Assembly (NCBI GenBank): GCA_019279435.1
Contig: JAAALK010000286.1
Coordinates: 26,431,931-26,495,930 of the forward strand
Origin: Zizania palustris
Lineage: Eukaryota > Streptophyta > Magnoliopsida > Poales > Poaceae
Direction: 5' to 3'
Length of the DNA stretch: 64,000 nt
Both the position numbers and the translations under genes were made by a program. A model generated the notes under the pieces. It saw only the letters and a program-made list of their open reading frames with translations, had not been told where the DNA came from and did no database searches. Positions 12,394 to 24,150 of the stretch are shown in pieces. Numbering within the stretch: the first letter of the stretch is position 1; each line of letters begins with the position of its first letter.

Positions 12394-13117
12394 CCCTCCT
12401 CTATTGCCACCGAGTCGATGACGCTCATCCACCACCTTCAATCTCTCGATCAAGTACTCGACCATCATCTAGTCAAGATCGAGGAGGGTTTGATTGACAT
12501 GATAATTTGTTCAAACCGTGGTGGTGTGTCCTGCAAGAATTTTTGCACAATCTCCGATTCAGTGTACCTATTGTCGAGTACCTTTAGCTGGTTGTGAGGT
12601 CAGTAATGCGAACGCCGAAGTCCTCTACCGAATCCCCATCCTGGAACTTGAGCGAATCAATTTCGCGTCACAATGTGTTTGCCCTCGCCTGGCGCACCCG
12701 ATCAATGTCGAGATGCATCTTCTTGAGCGAGTCCCACGTGAGCTTGGTGAAGGTGTTGCTGGCGATGCTACCTTGCAACTCTGGAGGTACTCTCATTGTA
12801 ATGGCCTCCAAAGCGTTGCGGTCGTCTATGAAGTTTTCTGTTTTGACGTCTACCGCTTTCCACAGGCCTCTCACCTGCGTCTTCACCCGCATAAGGGCTG
12901 CCCAAGTGTAGTAGTTCGACTTGGTCAGCATCAGGTATGATCCACCACCGCCGCCATCCCTTACAACTCGGTAGATCAATTGGTCACCATCAGCACTGTT
13001 GTCTCTGCCTCCCCTCGCGCTGCTAGGAGTCCCGCCACTCCCTCTCACGTTATCGCCGATGTGGCTTCTGCTACCCGGTGAGGCTGAGCGATGTTGGTGG
13101 CGGCAATCCATGAGCAC
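12394..13117 (-). pseudogene. gag fragment of copia element G
   Basis: The start codon is at 13117. The first 150 codons are open and contain LTKSNYYTWAALMRVK and the capsid block RVPPELQGSIASNTFTKL, typical of a different copia gag (DUF4219/UBN2 type) from those of C, E and A. After a glycine- and serine-rich N-terminus the frame ends at 12668. Capsid-like sequence continues in other frames toward 12394, where E is inserted. It lies 57 bases downstream of its own primer site. Only the N-terminal half of gag is left. Confidence 0.75.
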
Positions 13118-13158
13118 CGCAGCAATTGCTCGATCTCATGTCCACCGAAAGAATCGGA

Positions 13159-13169
13159 CTCTGATACCA
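13159..13169 (-). promoter_or_regulatory. Primer-binding site of element G
   Basis: The minus strand reads TGGTATCAGAG, matching initiator Met-tRNA, five bases from the presumed LTR end at 13175. Confidence 0.8.
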
Positions 13170-15060
13170 CTTATTGTATCTGACCCCTCAATTGTTGCCC
13201 AGTTCTTAGTGAAAACGCAACTACATAATTTGGTGCTGCTTGCAACAACTGCAGCTTTTCTGATTCTTTTCAATACATAAGCAAAACATTGGATTACAAA
13301 GTAAATGACCCCACTAATCAGCCCCTGACGTGGCGCCCTCCATGCTCCACTACTCAGCCAACATGCAGAACACCTCCACTAACTGCAACTAAATGAGACA
13401 AATAAGGAGAGTGTCGCGCCCCGATTTAATAAATCAGGACGTTATTGAAATTCCATAGAAAATCAATAAAACAAGATGTTCATCAAGCGACCACGTACAA
13501 TACGGGCAATCATTCACGGTTCGTAGATCGCATTAATACAAAAGTGAATAAAGATGAAGAGAAACTAATAAAATAAGGGTCCTAGATGAACGCCTCCTTC
13601 CAGTCTCGCCTTGACTGGGTCGCTACTCCAGACCTTCATCCTCCTCGTAGTAGACGGGCTCTGATGGTGTAAGTCAACGGGGTGAGTACTGATGTACTCA
13701 GCAAGCCACCGAATGCAATTATAATGCAGGGTAAATAACAAGGGAGAAAGTGGCTAGTTTTGCGGAAGCAGCATAATTGTAAAGCATTAAGTGTGATCAA
13801 TTTATTAGTACTGAAAAGTAAACATGTGTATGCATCATCATCTTCTAACTCGAGGAGTACGTTTCACCTCCTCGCACAACAGTCCTTACATGCCATGAAT
13901 AACTCAAACATTCAACCAATTGTAAACTAACTGCGAGTAGTCACACAACCCACCCTTGACCGTGGGCTCGGCTTCTCGAAAAGATTGATTTTACTCTGAT
14001 CAGAGATGTACCACTGTACCCACAAGGCACGCACTCATCACTTACACCAAAGTGTAACGAGATGACCCATTTCACGGGAACTCGTGCCAAAACCTTCCAT
14101 ATGGTCCTCCCCGACTCAACAGCACCCTCTTATAGGTTTCATATGGTGTCCCGACGCATCGGTGCCCCACCATACCCCCCTTGAGCCTCCTTTGGTACAA
14201 GTCGCCCGCAGGCTAGCCCCTTGCCCCCTCCACTATGGTGCCGAGAGACGGAGTGTTCCACACTTCCAGTTAGGACTTACCCATTAGACTTGTGGTTGGT
14301 ACGGAAGTGCTTTGCAACAGATCCCGCAGACCGGTCCTTATAGTGCCCCGGGTGCGACATACCAAAACCCGAGCTTGCACCCGGAACCCACCATACTTAT
14401 AACATACCTAACTCCAATAGAGTCCAGAGACAAGAATAATGGGGTATTTCATATACCAGAATCCATCTATCTACGACTCATTATTTTTATCCTATAGCAG
14501 TTGTGCTGGTAAATTGGGCACTAGCTAATATAATATTTGTAGAGTGACAAGGAGTTCAGGCTCAATAAGCATGGCTTGGGTTTGCACACAAGGACGGGGA
14601 TCTAATAAATATAAGTGTAAGGCTTGAATGTTTGACTAATGCAATATTAACCTATGAGTTATAGCGATAATTTATTGAAACATGGGCTCAATTATGATCA
14701 ACTGTTTCCACAGAGGTGGTCGATGACTTGCCTTGATCCGTGAATGGTGAAGGTGGAACCTCGGGGTAAGACTCGGGATCTTCGACGACGTTGTAGTCTT
14801 CTCGATACGGAAAAGTAAACACAACATTCAATAAACAATCCAAAATCAAGCATACAAGCATACAAGTTGTTGTTGGATTTAAGTAAGGGAGATAGAGTCT
14901 TAAATCCTAGGGAATTGTCACTTAAATATCTAAGATTGATTTCTAATGAGATTTCTGAATCTTAAGACTTGATGCAATTATTTTTCCGAGGGGTTCCTAT
15001 TTCCCCTTTTTAGAGATGAACTAAAAGGTATAAATTAGTCTTGATGTTTTTATGGTATCA

Positions 15061-15890
15061 AAATAGTGACTTTAAATTATTAAGTCTTCTGAAGTTTGTT
15101 ATATAGCTTCAAGATAATTTCATAAAGTATGGATCTTTACTACTTGAATTAATTAAATATCCTAAAAGGGCTTTTTGTAATATGATTTAATAGAACAAAG
15201 TGGGCAAAATGAATATTCTATTTGTATTAAAAATAGTGAACTCAAGTTGTTAGGTTTTCTGAAGTTATTATATAAGTTGTCATGACATGTTTATACAGTG
15301 TTTAACTTCTATTATATGAATTACTTAATTATCCTACAAGGGTCTTTGCAAAATAGATTAAAGTGGGCAAAGTGAACATGTTTATTTTTGTTGCATTACA
15401 TCAGTAGAATAAAGTCATTAAGTCCTCTGAATTTATTATATAATTTTTCATGTAAAGTGTTGTATTTCCATTATATGAATTAATCATTTATTTTTAAGGG
15501 CCTGGGAAATGGTGTTTAGTAAATTAAAATGAGAAAAATGAATTATTATATTTTCATTGGCTTATAAACAGTGTACTGGAGTCAATATATCATCTAAAAT
15601 TAATATATAAAGTTTTAAGAGTTTTTCTGAATGAAATAATAATTAAATCCTAAAGGGGTCTTAGGAATGTTATTTACTAAAATGCTTTGGACAAAATGGT
15701 CATTCCATTTTTATTGTATTATTAACAGTGAAATAGAGCCATTATATCCTCTGGAATTAATTTATAAATTTTTAAGGATCTTTCTGAATTATTTATTTAA
15801 GGTATTAATTAAACCCTAAAGAGGAATTTTCTTCATGATTTAATATGATTATTATATGCCAAGTAAACATATTGTTTTTATTGCATGAAA
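15061..15890. repeat. Degenerate tandem repeat, period about 157-170 bp, inside LTR J
   Basis: Five units begin near 15061, 15231, 15400, 15567 and 15724, with the start of a sixth near 15887. Each holds an 'aa.agtg' start, a TTAAGTCTTCTGAAGT-like core, an ATCCTAAAAGGG-like core, and an end like GGGCAAAATGAA plus a T-rich stretch. Units have diverged by substitutions and small indels. Confidence 0.75.
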
Positions 15891-16019
15891 GTGTAGAGAA
15901 TAAAAGATAAATTTTCCAGAATTAAAATGGTGAAATTTGGAGTTAATTTGAGCAAGATATGAATTTTGGAAGTTTAAACTATTTTTCTGAATTTTATTTA
16001 AACAGAAATCAGTTTCTGG

Positions 16020-17120
16020 TCCACGGTGAGCCAGGTCCACCATGGACCAGCGCACTGTGCGCGTGGACCGAGTGGATCTGGACCATCCGATCCAGATCGG
16101 GCGTCCAGAAAAGAGGCGGGGTTTTTAAGTTATAGCGGACGGCCCAGATGGGTCCGTACCGCTTTGACTGGACCAACGTCCAGGATTAAACCCCCCCGAG
16201 GGTTTAATCTGGACCGCCCCGATCAGATCGGAGGGCTCTGAGCCCATCCGACACGGCACGACTGAAGGGGGAAAAATACCCCCGTCTTCTTCAGCTCTGG
16301 CGACACGACGGCGGGGGATACCGGCGACGTCGTCGGCTAACCGGTCGGGCTAAGGTCAAAAATGGAAAGGGGAGGCTGTGAGGAGCTTAGGCGTACCAGC
16401 GGTGGTGGAAAAAGGGGAACGGCGACGACCGGCGACGAGGAGAGGGCGGAGGGGTTCTTCGGGGTCGACGGCGATGGCGAGATCTGGTGGCGATCTGGCC
16501 CAACGGAGGTGGGGCCGAGGGAGGGTGAGCGATGGTGGTTCCGATGGTGCCGTGGGCGAGGGCGGTGGCGGACCGAGGCGACGACAAAGGCTCGCCGGAG
16601 AGCGAACAGAGGAAAACGCCGAAAAGCACGAATGGTGGCTCGGGACGGAGGGGGGCTTGGCAGTTTCGGTGTGGAGGGTCGCGGCGAGTTCTGAGGGTTC
16701 TTATAGGGGTGTCATTAGTGGGGAATAGGCAAGAAATCAAAAGAACCCGAAGCTCCTCCTTCCAATTCCAGCGAGCTTGCCAAATACGTGAGAAACTTCC
16801 ATTTCCGGTGAAACCGTGCCGGCTAAGGGCGGAAGGGGATCACGGGTGACGTGGGAAAGTGATCCAAGGCGGGATATGGCGGCCGGCGGCGAAAACAGGC
16901 AGGGGACTGACGGGAATGGAAGGGGGAGATCCCCTTCCATGCTTGAAGGAGTGAGGGGATGACAAGCGGGTCCGGTGTGTCAGCGGCAGAAGAGGGGGCG
17001 TCGGTGGCTGTCAGGTGGGCCTGGCGGGGTGTGGCGCGGAGGAGAGAGGGAGGGGGGAGCGCCGACAGGGGCAGAAATGGGCTGGGCCGAAAGGCTCTGC
17101 GAGGAGAATACGGGGTTGCA
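16020..17120. other. GC-rich segment of LTR J
   Basis: About 1.1 kb of GC-rich sequence lies between AT-rich arms. Overlapping open frames occur on both strands (for example 16362-16694 plus and 16387-16740 minus). Their products are R-, G- and E-rich or P- and R-rich, as expected from composition alone. I see no domain and call no gene. Confidence 0.6.
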
Positions 17121-17826
17121 GCCCAATAAGATTTAAAATTCATTTTCCATTAAATTTAATTCCAGAAATTCAAATATTCACTTAAGGCTTGAAGATCTGT
17201 TGGAAAAATTTTGTAAAAATTCTCAAAAATATTTCTTGGTCTCTAGTTTATCCCATAAAATTTTCATGTCCAAATTTTGAATATTTGTCTCTGTTTGGCT
17301 TTAATAAGGCTCTTTTAGAATTTTTCATAAATAACAATATTCAGTAATTCATTTAATTTTATTTTTCCTTTATTTTATTCCCTTTTAATTTTGGGCTGTT
17401 ACAGAGAGCCAAACACATGGTAAAGGCATGCATCGGCAGCTCTAGACGCGCTCAAACCCAGGGACTGAGCTCCCATTATTCCGGCTAAAACAAAACAGGA
17501 AATAAAACGAACACGAGACTGGGTTATCTGACAAGGACTCCTCCCACACCGTCATTAACACGTTCAAGAAGGTAGCCTGGCTGCTGCCCCCGTGCAAAAC
17601 TTAGCTGGGTCAATCCACTTCCGGCTCCGCAGATTTTATGTGTTTTTGTGTGGATTTTGGTGGGTGGTTCGATTTTAATCATCTAGGAAAGCTTATCCTA
17701 AGGTTTTGTTACTAAGGTTTTTGTGTGGGTTTTTGTGGTGGTGTGCCTGATAGATCACCCCTGCTTAGCAAGGTTTTCTCTCGGAAATTCTAATGGTGGT
17801 TACATTTTTATACTTGGTTGTTGCAG

Positions 17827-18829
17827 GGTTACAGGGACGACGAGGGACTGTACATGGCCAGCGATTCGGGTGAGCAGCTGCTTATCCTCATCCCCTTCAC
17901 GCAGGTGGTCAATCTGCATTCCGCGCTCTTCAAGGGCCCTGAGGAAAAAGGTGAGGTCTGCAACCCCTGTTTGGGCTTTATGAATGGATGATAGAGTTTC
18001 TATGCAAATTAAACGGTGGAAGTTGCTGTTACATTACCTCCACCCATTCGTTATTACTTTTCCTTTTAGGACAAATCACAAAGATCTAGGTGTGATTAAT
18101 TCTTTCATTTGAGACCTGATTAGTGACTGCCCCCATTAATTGTTGCTCTGCTAAACTTCCTGAAAACATATGAGTTGTTATATTTTAGCTGATGCTTTTG
18201 ACGCCAAGAATTTATGGCCTGATGCTGGCACAATTGCTTTATTGATGAAATTGTGTGGAGCTTCTTGTCACCACATTTTTGTTTTCTTTATACTTATTTA
18301 TCCCTACCATTGGGTGAGCTAATTGATTATTAAAAGTTAGGATCCCTTTCTTAAGTGCACTTCCACTATTTCTTTTTGGTTGTGATGCATTCTGAAATAA
18401 TTGAACGTTATATCTCGGAGGTCCAAAAATAATTAAACTCTTCACCAACAAAGAGCATATGGTTTTCAGGTATACTGGGCATTAACCTCTGAAGTTAAAA
18501 GCTCATTGAGAGCTTTTACTTTTCAAAACACTTCACCTTTTCTCTTTAGGCTGACAATAAATTTCTCTAATTTATGGTAGCAATGTCGGTGACTTATCCT
18601 CCAAGTGACAGTCTTAACCTATCTTCAAATCATTTAGTGGGGGTATGTTCTTGTCCTTAGTTTTGCCTTTGTTTTTCCCCTTGATGATCATTTAGTCTTT
18701 GACATCGTTAGCTCCTATTTGGTCAATGTTTTACCTCAAAATGATCAGCCTGGCCATTCTTTTCTTCAGAATAAGCTTGTGCATCTTAAGTATATATGTC
18801 AAGTTCCAGAATGTTCGCAATGTTCGCAG
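17827..18829 (+). pseudogene. PITH-domain protein gene fragment (intron-containing)
   Basis: Three exon-like pieces in order match the plant PITH-domain protein (PITHD1-like, related to the thioredoxin-like 1 C-terminal domain). Exon 1, 17827-17950, follows TTGCAG and is followed by GTGAGG; it encodes [20 protein letters not shown] and continues through LIPFTQVV to FKGPEEK. Exon 2, about 18550-18641, follows TTTAG. Its first part is decayed, then SNVGD, one extra T (near 18595), and PPSDSLNLSSNHLVG before GTATGT. Exon 3, 18770-18829, encodes NKLVHLKY, a 4-bp insertion, then VKFQNVR and a duplicated NVR before GTATAT. The first exon(s) and the C-terminal part are missing. Retained introns rule out a processed copy. 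Frameshifts in exons 2 and 3 make it a pseudogene. It could be a relic of a local gene or a captured fragment. Confidence 0.75.
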
Positions 18830-19197
18830 GTATATGCATGTCAAGGACGTTGGTGTCCAAGACAGCATACCTCGGCTACGTAGCTCGTAGACTCGGCCGG
18901 TAACGGCACTGAGGTTGTTGCCCGGCTGCCCAATGGTGAAGGGAATGAGATTAGAGAGGAGAAATGGGATGATTAGAGTTGATAGATCTTTCTTGCTTGT
19001 CAAAGGTGCCCCTTACAACACTTATATAGGCACTTAGCCAGTACATCACAGCTATAGATTCTTAACAGAATTCGTATCAAACTCACTAAGCCTATCTTGC
19101 CTTGCAAGCCATGCTTCATGCTGGTGGCTGCTGGCACTGGTAGTGCTGTTGACGCTAAAATATGTCGATAAAGGTACCAGCGCACTGATGCCGATTC
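18830..19197. other. Unassigned DNA between PITH fragment and element F
   Basis: About 370 bp with no coding support. On the minus strand it has CCTATATAAG (around 19023) followed by pyrimidine-rich sequence, which resembles the promoter and leader part of a copia LTR, but I could not find paired termini or a target duplication. It joins, across F, to the sequence at 24504 onward. Confidence 0.4.
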
Positions 19198-19400
19198 TGA
19201 AGGAGAATGGCTGGGAATAGAATGTTATTGATGAGGAGCCATGCTTAGGTACATATATAGAGGCAAGGGGATAACTACCAATAACTGAATTGCTCTAGTC
19301 TAGGAGATAACCCCTTGCCAATAGGATGTAACAGCCCGGCCAGGGGGATAAGGGCTGGCCGAACCCCCCTAGAGTCCACACATAACAGAATATGCTAACA
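19198..19400 (-). repeat. 3' LTR of element F
   Basis: 203 bp, TG to CA on the plus strand, near-identical to 24296-24498. TATA-like CTATATAT lies at 19253-19260 on the minus strand. The polypurine tract (minus TGTGGGGGCG) abuts it at 19401-19410. Confidence 0.92.
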
Positions 19401-19410
19401 CGCCCCCACA
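19401..19410 (-). promoter_or_regulatory. Polypurine tract of element F
   Basis: The minus strand reads TGTGGGGGCG directly before the 3' LTR; it would prime plus-strand DNA synthesis. Confidence 0.75.
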
Positions 19411-19426
19411 GTCTGAACGTCGGTGC

Positions 19427-21472
19427 TTAGCCACGGACATTCAGGCTGGACCGAAACTCGGTGAACACCGAAGAGGGTAGCCCTTTGGTGAAGACGTCGG
19501 CGAACTGAGATGTCATGGGGACATGAAGGACCCGAACGGCACCCATGGCCACCATCTCACGGACTGGATTAGAAGACATGTAGACCACACTAATGTTGTC
19601 GTAGTAGACAAGAATGGCGCGGTGAAGCGGAGTATGTAGCTCATGAAGAAGCTGGCGAAGCCAGGAAGCGTCAGCGACGCCATTGGCCACAGCGCGATAC
19701 TTAGCTTCAACACTGGAGCGGGAGACGGTGTTCTGCCATTTGGACGACCAAGAAACACGGTTGTCGCCAAGGAACACAGCGTAGCCCGAGGTGGACTTGC
19801 GAGTGTCTGGATAACCAGCCCAGTCAGCATCAGTATAGACCACCAAGTCATCCAGCGTCGATGGCCGAAGAAGAAGTCCCAGATGTAAGGTACCCCGAAT
19901 GTACCGAAGAATGCGCTTGAGAGCAGCGAGGTGGGCCTCTCGAGGATCATACATGTGGAGACAGACATGTTGTACGACATAGGAGATGTCAGGTCGCGTG
20001 AAGGTCAGATACTGCAGGGCACCTGCAAGGCTGTGGTAATCTGAAGGATCGGCGACTGGAGCCCCAGAGTCGGTAGAAACTTTGGGGTTAGTGTCCACTA
20101 GCGTATTGCAAGGTTTGCACTCTATCATGCCTGCTCGGTCTAGGATGTCAAGCATGTACTGTCGCTGAGAGAGAATCATACCATCATCATTGTGCTGAAC
20201 CTGCATCCCCAGGAAATGGTGGAGCTCACCCAGATCCTTCATTGCAAATTCTTGCTGAAGAGTTGTGATAATTTGCTGTAGGAGCTGTGCTGAGGAAGCG
20301 GTGAGAACGATGTCATCCACGTAGAGAAGGAGATAAGCCGTATCGGTGCCACGACGGTAGATGAAAACGAAGTATCTGATTTGGCTTCTACGAAACCGAG
20401 GGAGACCAGGTGCGTGGCAAAGCGACTGCACCAAGCACGAGGGGCTTGTTTTAGCCCATAAAGAGACTTGTTGAGGCGGCAAACAAAGTCTGGGTGAACA
20501 GGATCTTCAAAACCAGATGGCTGAGATGCAAACACTGTCTCTGTCAGAGTGTCGTGGAGGAAAGCATTTTTGACATCGAGTTGATGAACAGGCCACTTGC
20601 GGGAGATAGGCAACGAGAGAATTGTGCGAACTGTGGCAGGCTTGACGATAGGGCTGAATGTCTCTGTAAAGTCAACGCCTGGACGTTGAGTGAAGCCGCG
20701 GAGGACCCAACGTGCTTTGTAATGCTCCAAAGAACCGTTGGCGAGGAACTTGTGCTTGAATATCCATTTATCGGTGACAATGTTGGCATGTCGCGGGCGA
20801 GGAACCAGATCCCAAGTCTGGTTTTGGATGAGAGCAGCATGTTCTTCTTCCATGGCAGCCCGCCAATTGGGGTCGGCAAGGGCACCACGAAATGTCTTCG
20901 ACACTGGAGATAGTGGTGTGGCATGGAACAGGGATGGTACTCGGAACCCATCCTTGGCCCGCGTCGTCATGCGATGCTGATTCACCATTGGGGTAACGGG
21001 AATGGCACCAGGAGGTAGCGGCACCAGTGCTGGGGAAGTAGTGGATGCCGCTGGAGGAGGAGGCTCGGCTGGTCGGGGATGCCTAGAGTAGACACGCAGA
21101 GCCGGTCCCGCACGTGGGAGTGCAGGGGATGTGGTATCTGTGCATGGCACGAGGGTAGGCGTCGAGGATGAAATCGGGGCCGCGCGTGGCACGGTGGGCG
21201 TCGAGGTACCCGTGGCCGCGCGTGGCACAACGCCTGCGCGAAGTAGGGTGTGATATCCTAGTGGAACCAGTGGCGCCGAAAGTGGTGGTACGGCGGGAGA
21301 GGTACCTGTAGAAGATAAAATTGGCAGCCCTATGGGAGCAGCTGCCGTGTTAGGAAATTCATCTAAAAAGGTGAAGTTCGTAGCATTGGGAGGTGAGGGT
21401 TGCTCGGCAAAGGGAAATGTGGTTTCGTCGAAGATGACATGACGGGAGATGATGATTCTATTGGTTGTAGGA
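19427..21472 (-). pseudogene. RT and RNase H of element F
   Basis: The frame from about 21470 carries the integrase C-terminus, a proline-, threonine- and serine-rich linker, and copia [56 protein letters not shown] 1-bp deletion near 20380 moves the frame. The next frame holds LLLYVDDIVLTASS (catalytic YVDD, about 20300), HHFLGMQV, TRPDISYVVQHVC, RNase H DADWAGYPDTRKSTSG and VEAKYRAVANGVADASWLR. The end reads QFADVFTKGLPSSVF. Between SSNPV and GAVRVLHV about 15 residues usually present (the RTKH-type motif) are missing, apparently an in-frame deletion. The coding end is 26 bases from the LTR. Confidence 0.88.
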
Positions 21473-22906
21473 TCAAGGCAGCAGTATCCCTTGTGGTGAG
21501 CAGAGGGCGGAGCGGGGTGAAAGTTTATGGGGAGCAGTGGCCGAGAGATTGGGGTAACACTTACAACCGAAGACCCGAAGATGATCGTAGGACGGCGCAC
21601 TACCATGGAGGGCAAAGTGCGGGGTCGAGAAGTCAAGGGTCTTGGTAGGTAAGATGTTGAGGAGGAGAGTCGTAGTGTGCAACGCTTCAGCACAATATGA
21701 AGGAGGCATGCCCGCCTGAAACAAAAGAGAGCGGATGACATCATTAGTGGTATGAATGATCCGTTCGACTTTACCGTTCTGTGGAGACGTGTAGGGACAC
21801 GACATGCGGAAGAGGATGCCATGTGTCGTAAAGAAGGTGCGAGAAGTGGAGTTGTCAAACTCCCGGCCATTGTCGGTTTGGATGGCCTGGATGCGAGCAC
21901 CGAACTGGGTAGAGACATAGGCAAAAAAGTTAGATAATGTCATGAATGTGTCAGACTTTAGCCGAAAGGGGAATGTCCACAAGTATTGTGAACAATCATC
22001 GAGAACAACTAAGTAATATTTGTAACCAGAGACACTAGCAACATGAGATGTCCACAAGTCACAATGAATAAGAGCAAAGTTGTTCGACGCCCTATAGACT
22101 GAAGTACCAAAAGGAAGACGAACATGTCATCCTAACTGACACGCATGACATATAGAATCCAAGTTTTTATTACAAGCAGGAATGGCCGAAACAAGCTTGG
22201 AAAGGGTTTCGCGACCAGGGTGACCAAGACGACGGTGCCAAAGTGAAGCTGGTGTGGAGCCCGCAACAAGAGAGTGCGCCACGGGAACCTGCAGAGGGTA
22301 GAGTGGTCCGGAGCTATTGCACCTGATGGTCACGGTCCCCGTGAGAAGATCCTTCACGGAGCAACCATAAGGGTCAAATTCCACAGAACATTTGTTATCG
22401 ATAGTGAATTGGCGAACGGAAATAAGATTCTTGATGAGCTGTGGCGAAACAAGAACATTATTTAAAGTAAGAGGGCCATGATATGTCGTGCCGGTCGCGG
22501 TGACTGGCAGGAGCGAACCATTACCGAAAACAATAGAGGTGGGAGAGGGATACCGTGGAACAGAAGAGTGAGAGAGGGTACTGTCATGGGATGTCATGTG
22601 GGAGGAAGCACCAGTATCGAAATACCAGTCGTTATTCACTGGGGGGGTGAGTGTCATGGTGCTGAAGGTGGAGGCGAGGGAGCTTTGGTCCCAAGCCGGA
22701 GCTCCTGCCATGGGCTGGTGCGGTGCTTGAGAGGTCCAGGGCAACAAAGCTTGCTGTTGTGGCTGCAATAGAGGTCCTGTAGGGGTCCCGTAGGGTGGAA
22801 AAAGGAGCGGCTGATGCGGATTTTGTTGAGCCATCTGTGAAATTTGTTGGGGCCCCTGGAACGCAAGCATTGCTTGCTGTTGTTGAGGACCCATCCGACC
22901 TTGAGG
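21473..22906 (-). pseudogene. Protease and integrase of element F
   Basis: After a Q-, P- and A-rich stretch, protease is seen as YFDTGASSHMTS (DTG active site, about 22615). The GAG-pre-integrase zinc region LWHRRLGHPGRETLSKL and CHACQLG follows (about 22200). A TGA at 22127-22129 sits where CGA would be expected. Integrase continues in the same frame with the catalytic set visible: D in HCDLWTS (about 22065), D in QTDNGREF (about 21880), E in NGKVERIIHTTND (about 21780). Near 21500 about 16 bp are missing between PRSALC and HHKGYCCLD, which shifts the frame into the RT reading. The triad is intact, but the chain is broken. Confidence 0.85.
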
Positions 22907-24100
22907 GAGCTAGGCCAGGGGAGGTGTCCGTGTGCCGGGCCACATCTGGATGGACCCGGTCCACGGATTGTAGAAGGAGGGCCACGTCCCGTTGGGCCCA
23001 GTGGTTGATCCGGGGTTGGGGGAGGGGCCGCTGCCGGCGGGGGCAGGGAGGCCACCTGAAGGGTTGCAGCCCTTCTGCTTCTTCTTCTTGTTCTGCTTGG
23101 GGGCGCCGGTTCGAGGAGTGCCGCCGTCGGTTGGTGCGGGCTGCTGGAATGCAGAGGAGGCCGTAGAGACGAGGGCGATGGGGGGTGCAGCAGGGTGCTG
23201 AACCATATTGATCTCTTAAAGAAGAAGTTCATTTCGAACGGTGGCAAAAGAGGGAAAGGGGCGCCCGCGCCGGAGGTGAACACCGATGTCCCTGTAGCGT
23301 TCGTTGAGCCCGCGAATTACGTTGAGGACCAAGGTGCGATCGGTCACATGTTAGCCAAGGTCGCCGAGATCGTCGGCCATCTTCTTGAAACGCTTGCAGT
23401 ACTCGGTGATGGAGAGGTCACCTTGCGCGAAGGCGCGAAACTTGGCGTCAAGGTGTAGAGCGCGGGTCTCCTGATTCCGAAGAAAGTGTCCCTCGATGGC
23501 AAGCCAAGCTTCTTGGGCGGTGGCGCAGTGATCAATGACGGCCTCAGCAAGATCAGAAGAGGTCGTGCTGTAGAGCCAAGATTTGACCACGACGTTCATC
23601 TGCGTCCAATCATTAAGGGCCGAGGTGGCCTGGTCGCTGTAGACGTTATCTTGCAGCGAATACTTCGTGACGGCGAGGATGAATTGTTCGCGCCATCTTG
23701 AGTAGTTGCCGGCTGTGTCGAGGGTGATGGGCACCAGGCTGTGGGCATTCTGGACGGAGACCGCCTGACCGTGGAGATTGAGGATGGCGGCTACTTCATG
23801 GAGGGCCATGGCGTTGGAGACGTCCAGGCCATCCGCTGGAGGAGGCGCGATGGGATCAGCCGCGGCGGCGGCGTCAGCCCGAGCTTTGGCTGCTCGTGCT
23901 AGAGCAGCACGAATGCACTCGGTGGCGGCGTCACGATCGGATGAAGCAGCAGCAGCTTCTTCTTCGGCGGCCTGGGCTTCATCAAGGGTGGCCTCACGGG
24001 CAGCCATGCGGGTGTCGGCGAGACGCCTTGGCTCATCGTCGTCGTTGCGATGGACGAGGTCGGCAGGGTCGACGACAGAGGTGGGGGGAGTCTCGGCCAT
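22907..24100 (-). pseudogene. gag of element F
   Basis: The start is at 24100 (MAETPPTSVVDPADL). An alanine- and aspartate-rich N-terminal part (E, R and D heptads) precedes the UBN2-type capsid: NYSRWREQFILAVTKYSL, AWLAIEGHFLRNQETRALHL, SITEYCKRFKKMADDLGDLG. A TAA at 23350 breaks the frame where a coding codon is expected. The same frame continues through NGTWPSFYNPW to a TAG near 22907, and then straight into the protease region. No clear zinc knuckle is seen; a lysine-rich KQNKKKKQKG stretch may bind RNA. The start codon is preceded by a duplicated copy of itself (see finding). Confidence 0.82.
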
Positions 24101-24105
24101 GCTGA

Positions 24106-24150
24106 TCAGGGGGGCAGCGGAAGGGAGAGAGGTGGGGGAGTCTCGGCCAT
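24106..24150 (-). other. Short upstream ORF made by a 50-bp duplication before F gag
   Basis: The minus strand has an extra ATG at 24150 in a copy of the gag start context. It reads MAETPPPLSLPLPP and stops at TGA 24106-24108, five bases before the true gag ATG. About 30 bp of identical sequence (minus GATCAGCATGGCCGAGACTC onward) occur twice, 50 bases apart. Confidence 0.75.

Larger units (their letters stand above)
13412..17403. mobile_element. Solo LTR J of a Ty3/gypsy-type element, TSD GAGAG
   Basis: The 3992-bp unit begins TGTCGCGCCCCGATTT and ends GGGCTGTTACA, terminal sequences common in long-LTR grass gypsy elements (Tekay/Del-like chromoviruses). It is flanked by GAGAG at 13407-13411 and 17404-17408. 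Outside this, the sequence of the G LTR joins up. There is no primer site, polypurine tract or coding domain inside, so this is a solo LTR left by LTR-LTR recombination. It contains tandem repeats (15061-15890) and a GC-rich segment (16020-17120). The strand is left open because neither terminus is next to internal sequence. Confidence 0.85.
13175..17611 (-). repeat. 5' LTR of element G, split by solo LTR J
   Basis: The LTR begins at 13175 (plus strand TGTATCTGACCCC, next to the primer site), is cut at 13411 and resumes at 17409 after the 5-bp target duplication of J. The two parts together make about 440 bp. The outer end is uncertain: TGACCCAGC (minus) at about 17611 and TGG at about 17617 both fit a TG terminus. 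No target duplication of G can be tested because its other end is not present. Confidence 0.6.

Noticed and set aside
12518..12940. 140-codon plus-strand frame
   Set aside because: It is antisense to the gag of element G, which shows real family similarity on the minus strand.
16362..16849. Overlapping open frames on both strands in GC-rich DNA
   Set aside because: They are inside the solo LTR J, overlap each other in four frames, and have low-complexity products. Composition explains them.
20494..20913. 139-codon plus-strand frame
   Set aside because: It is antisense to the well-supported reverse transcriptase of element F.
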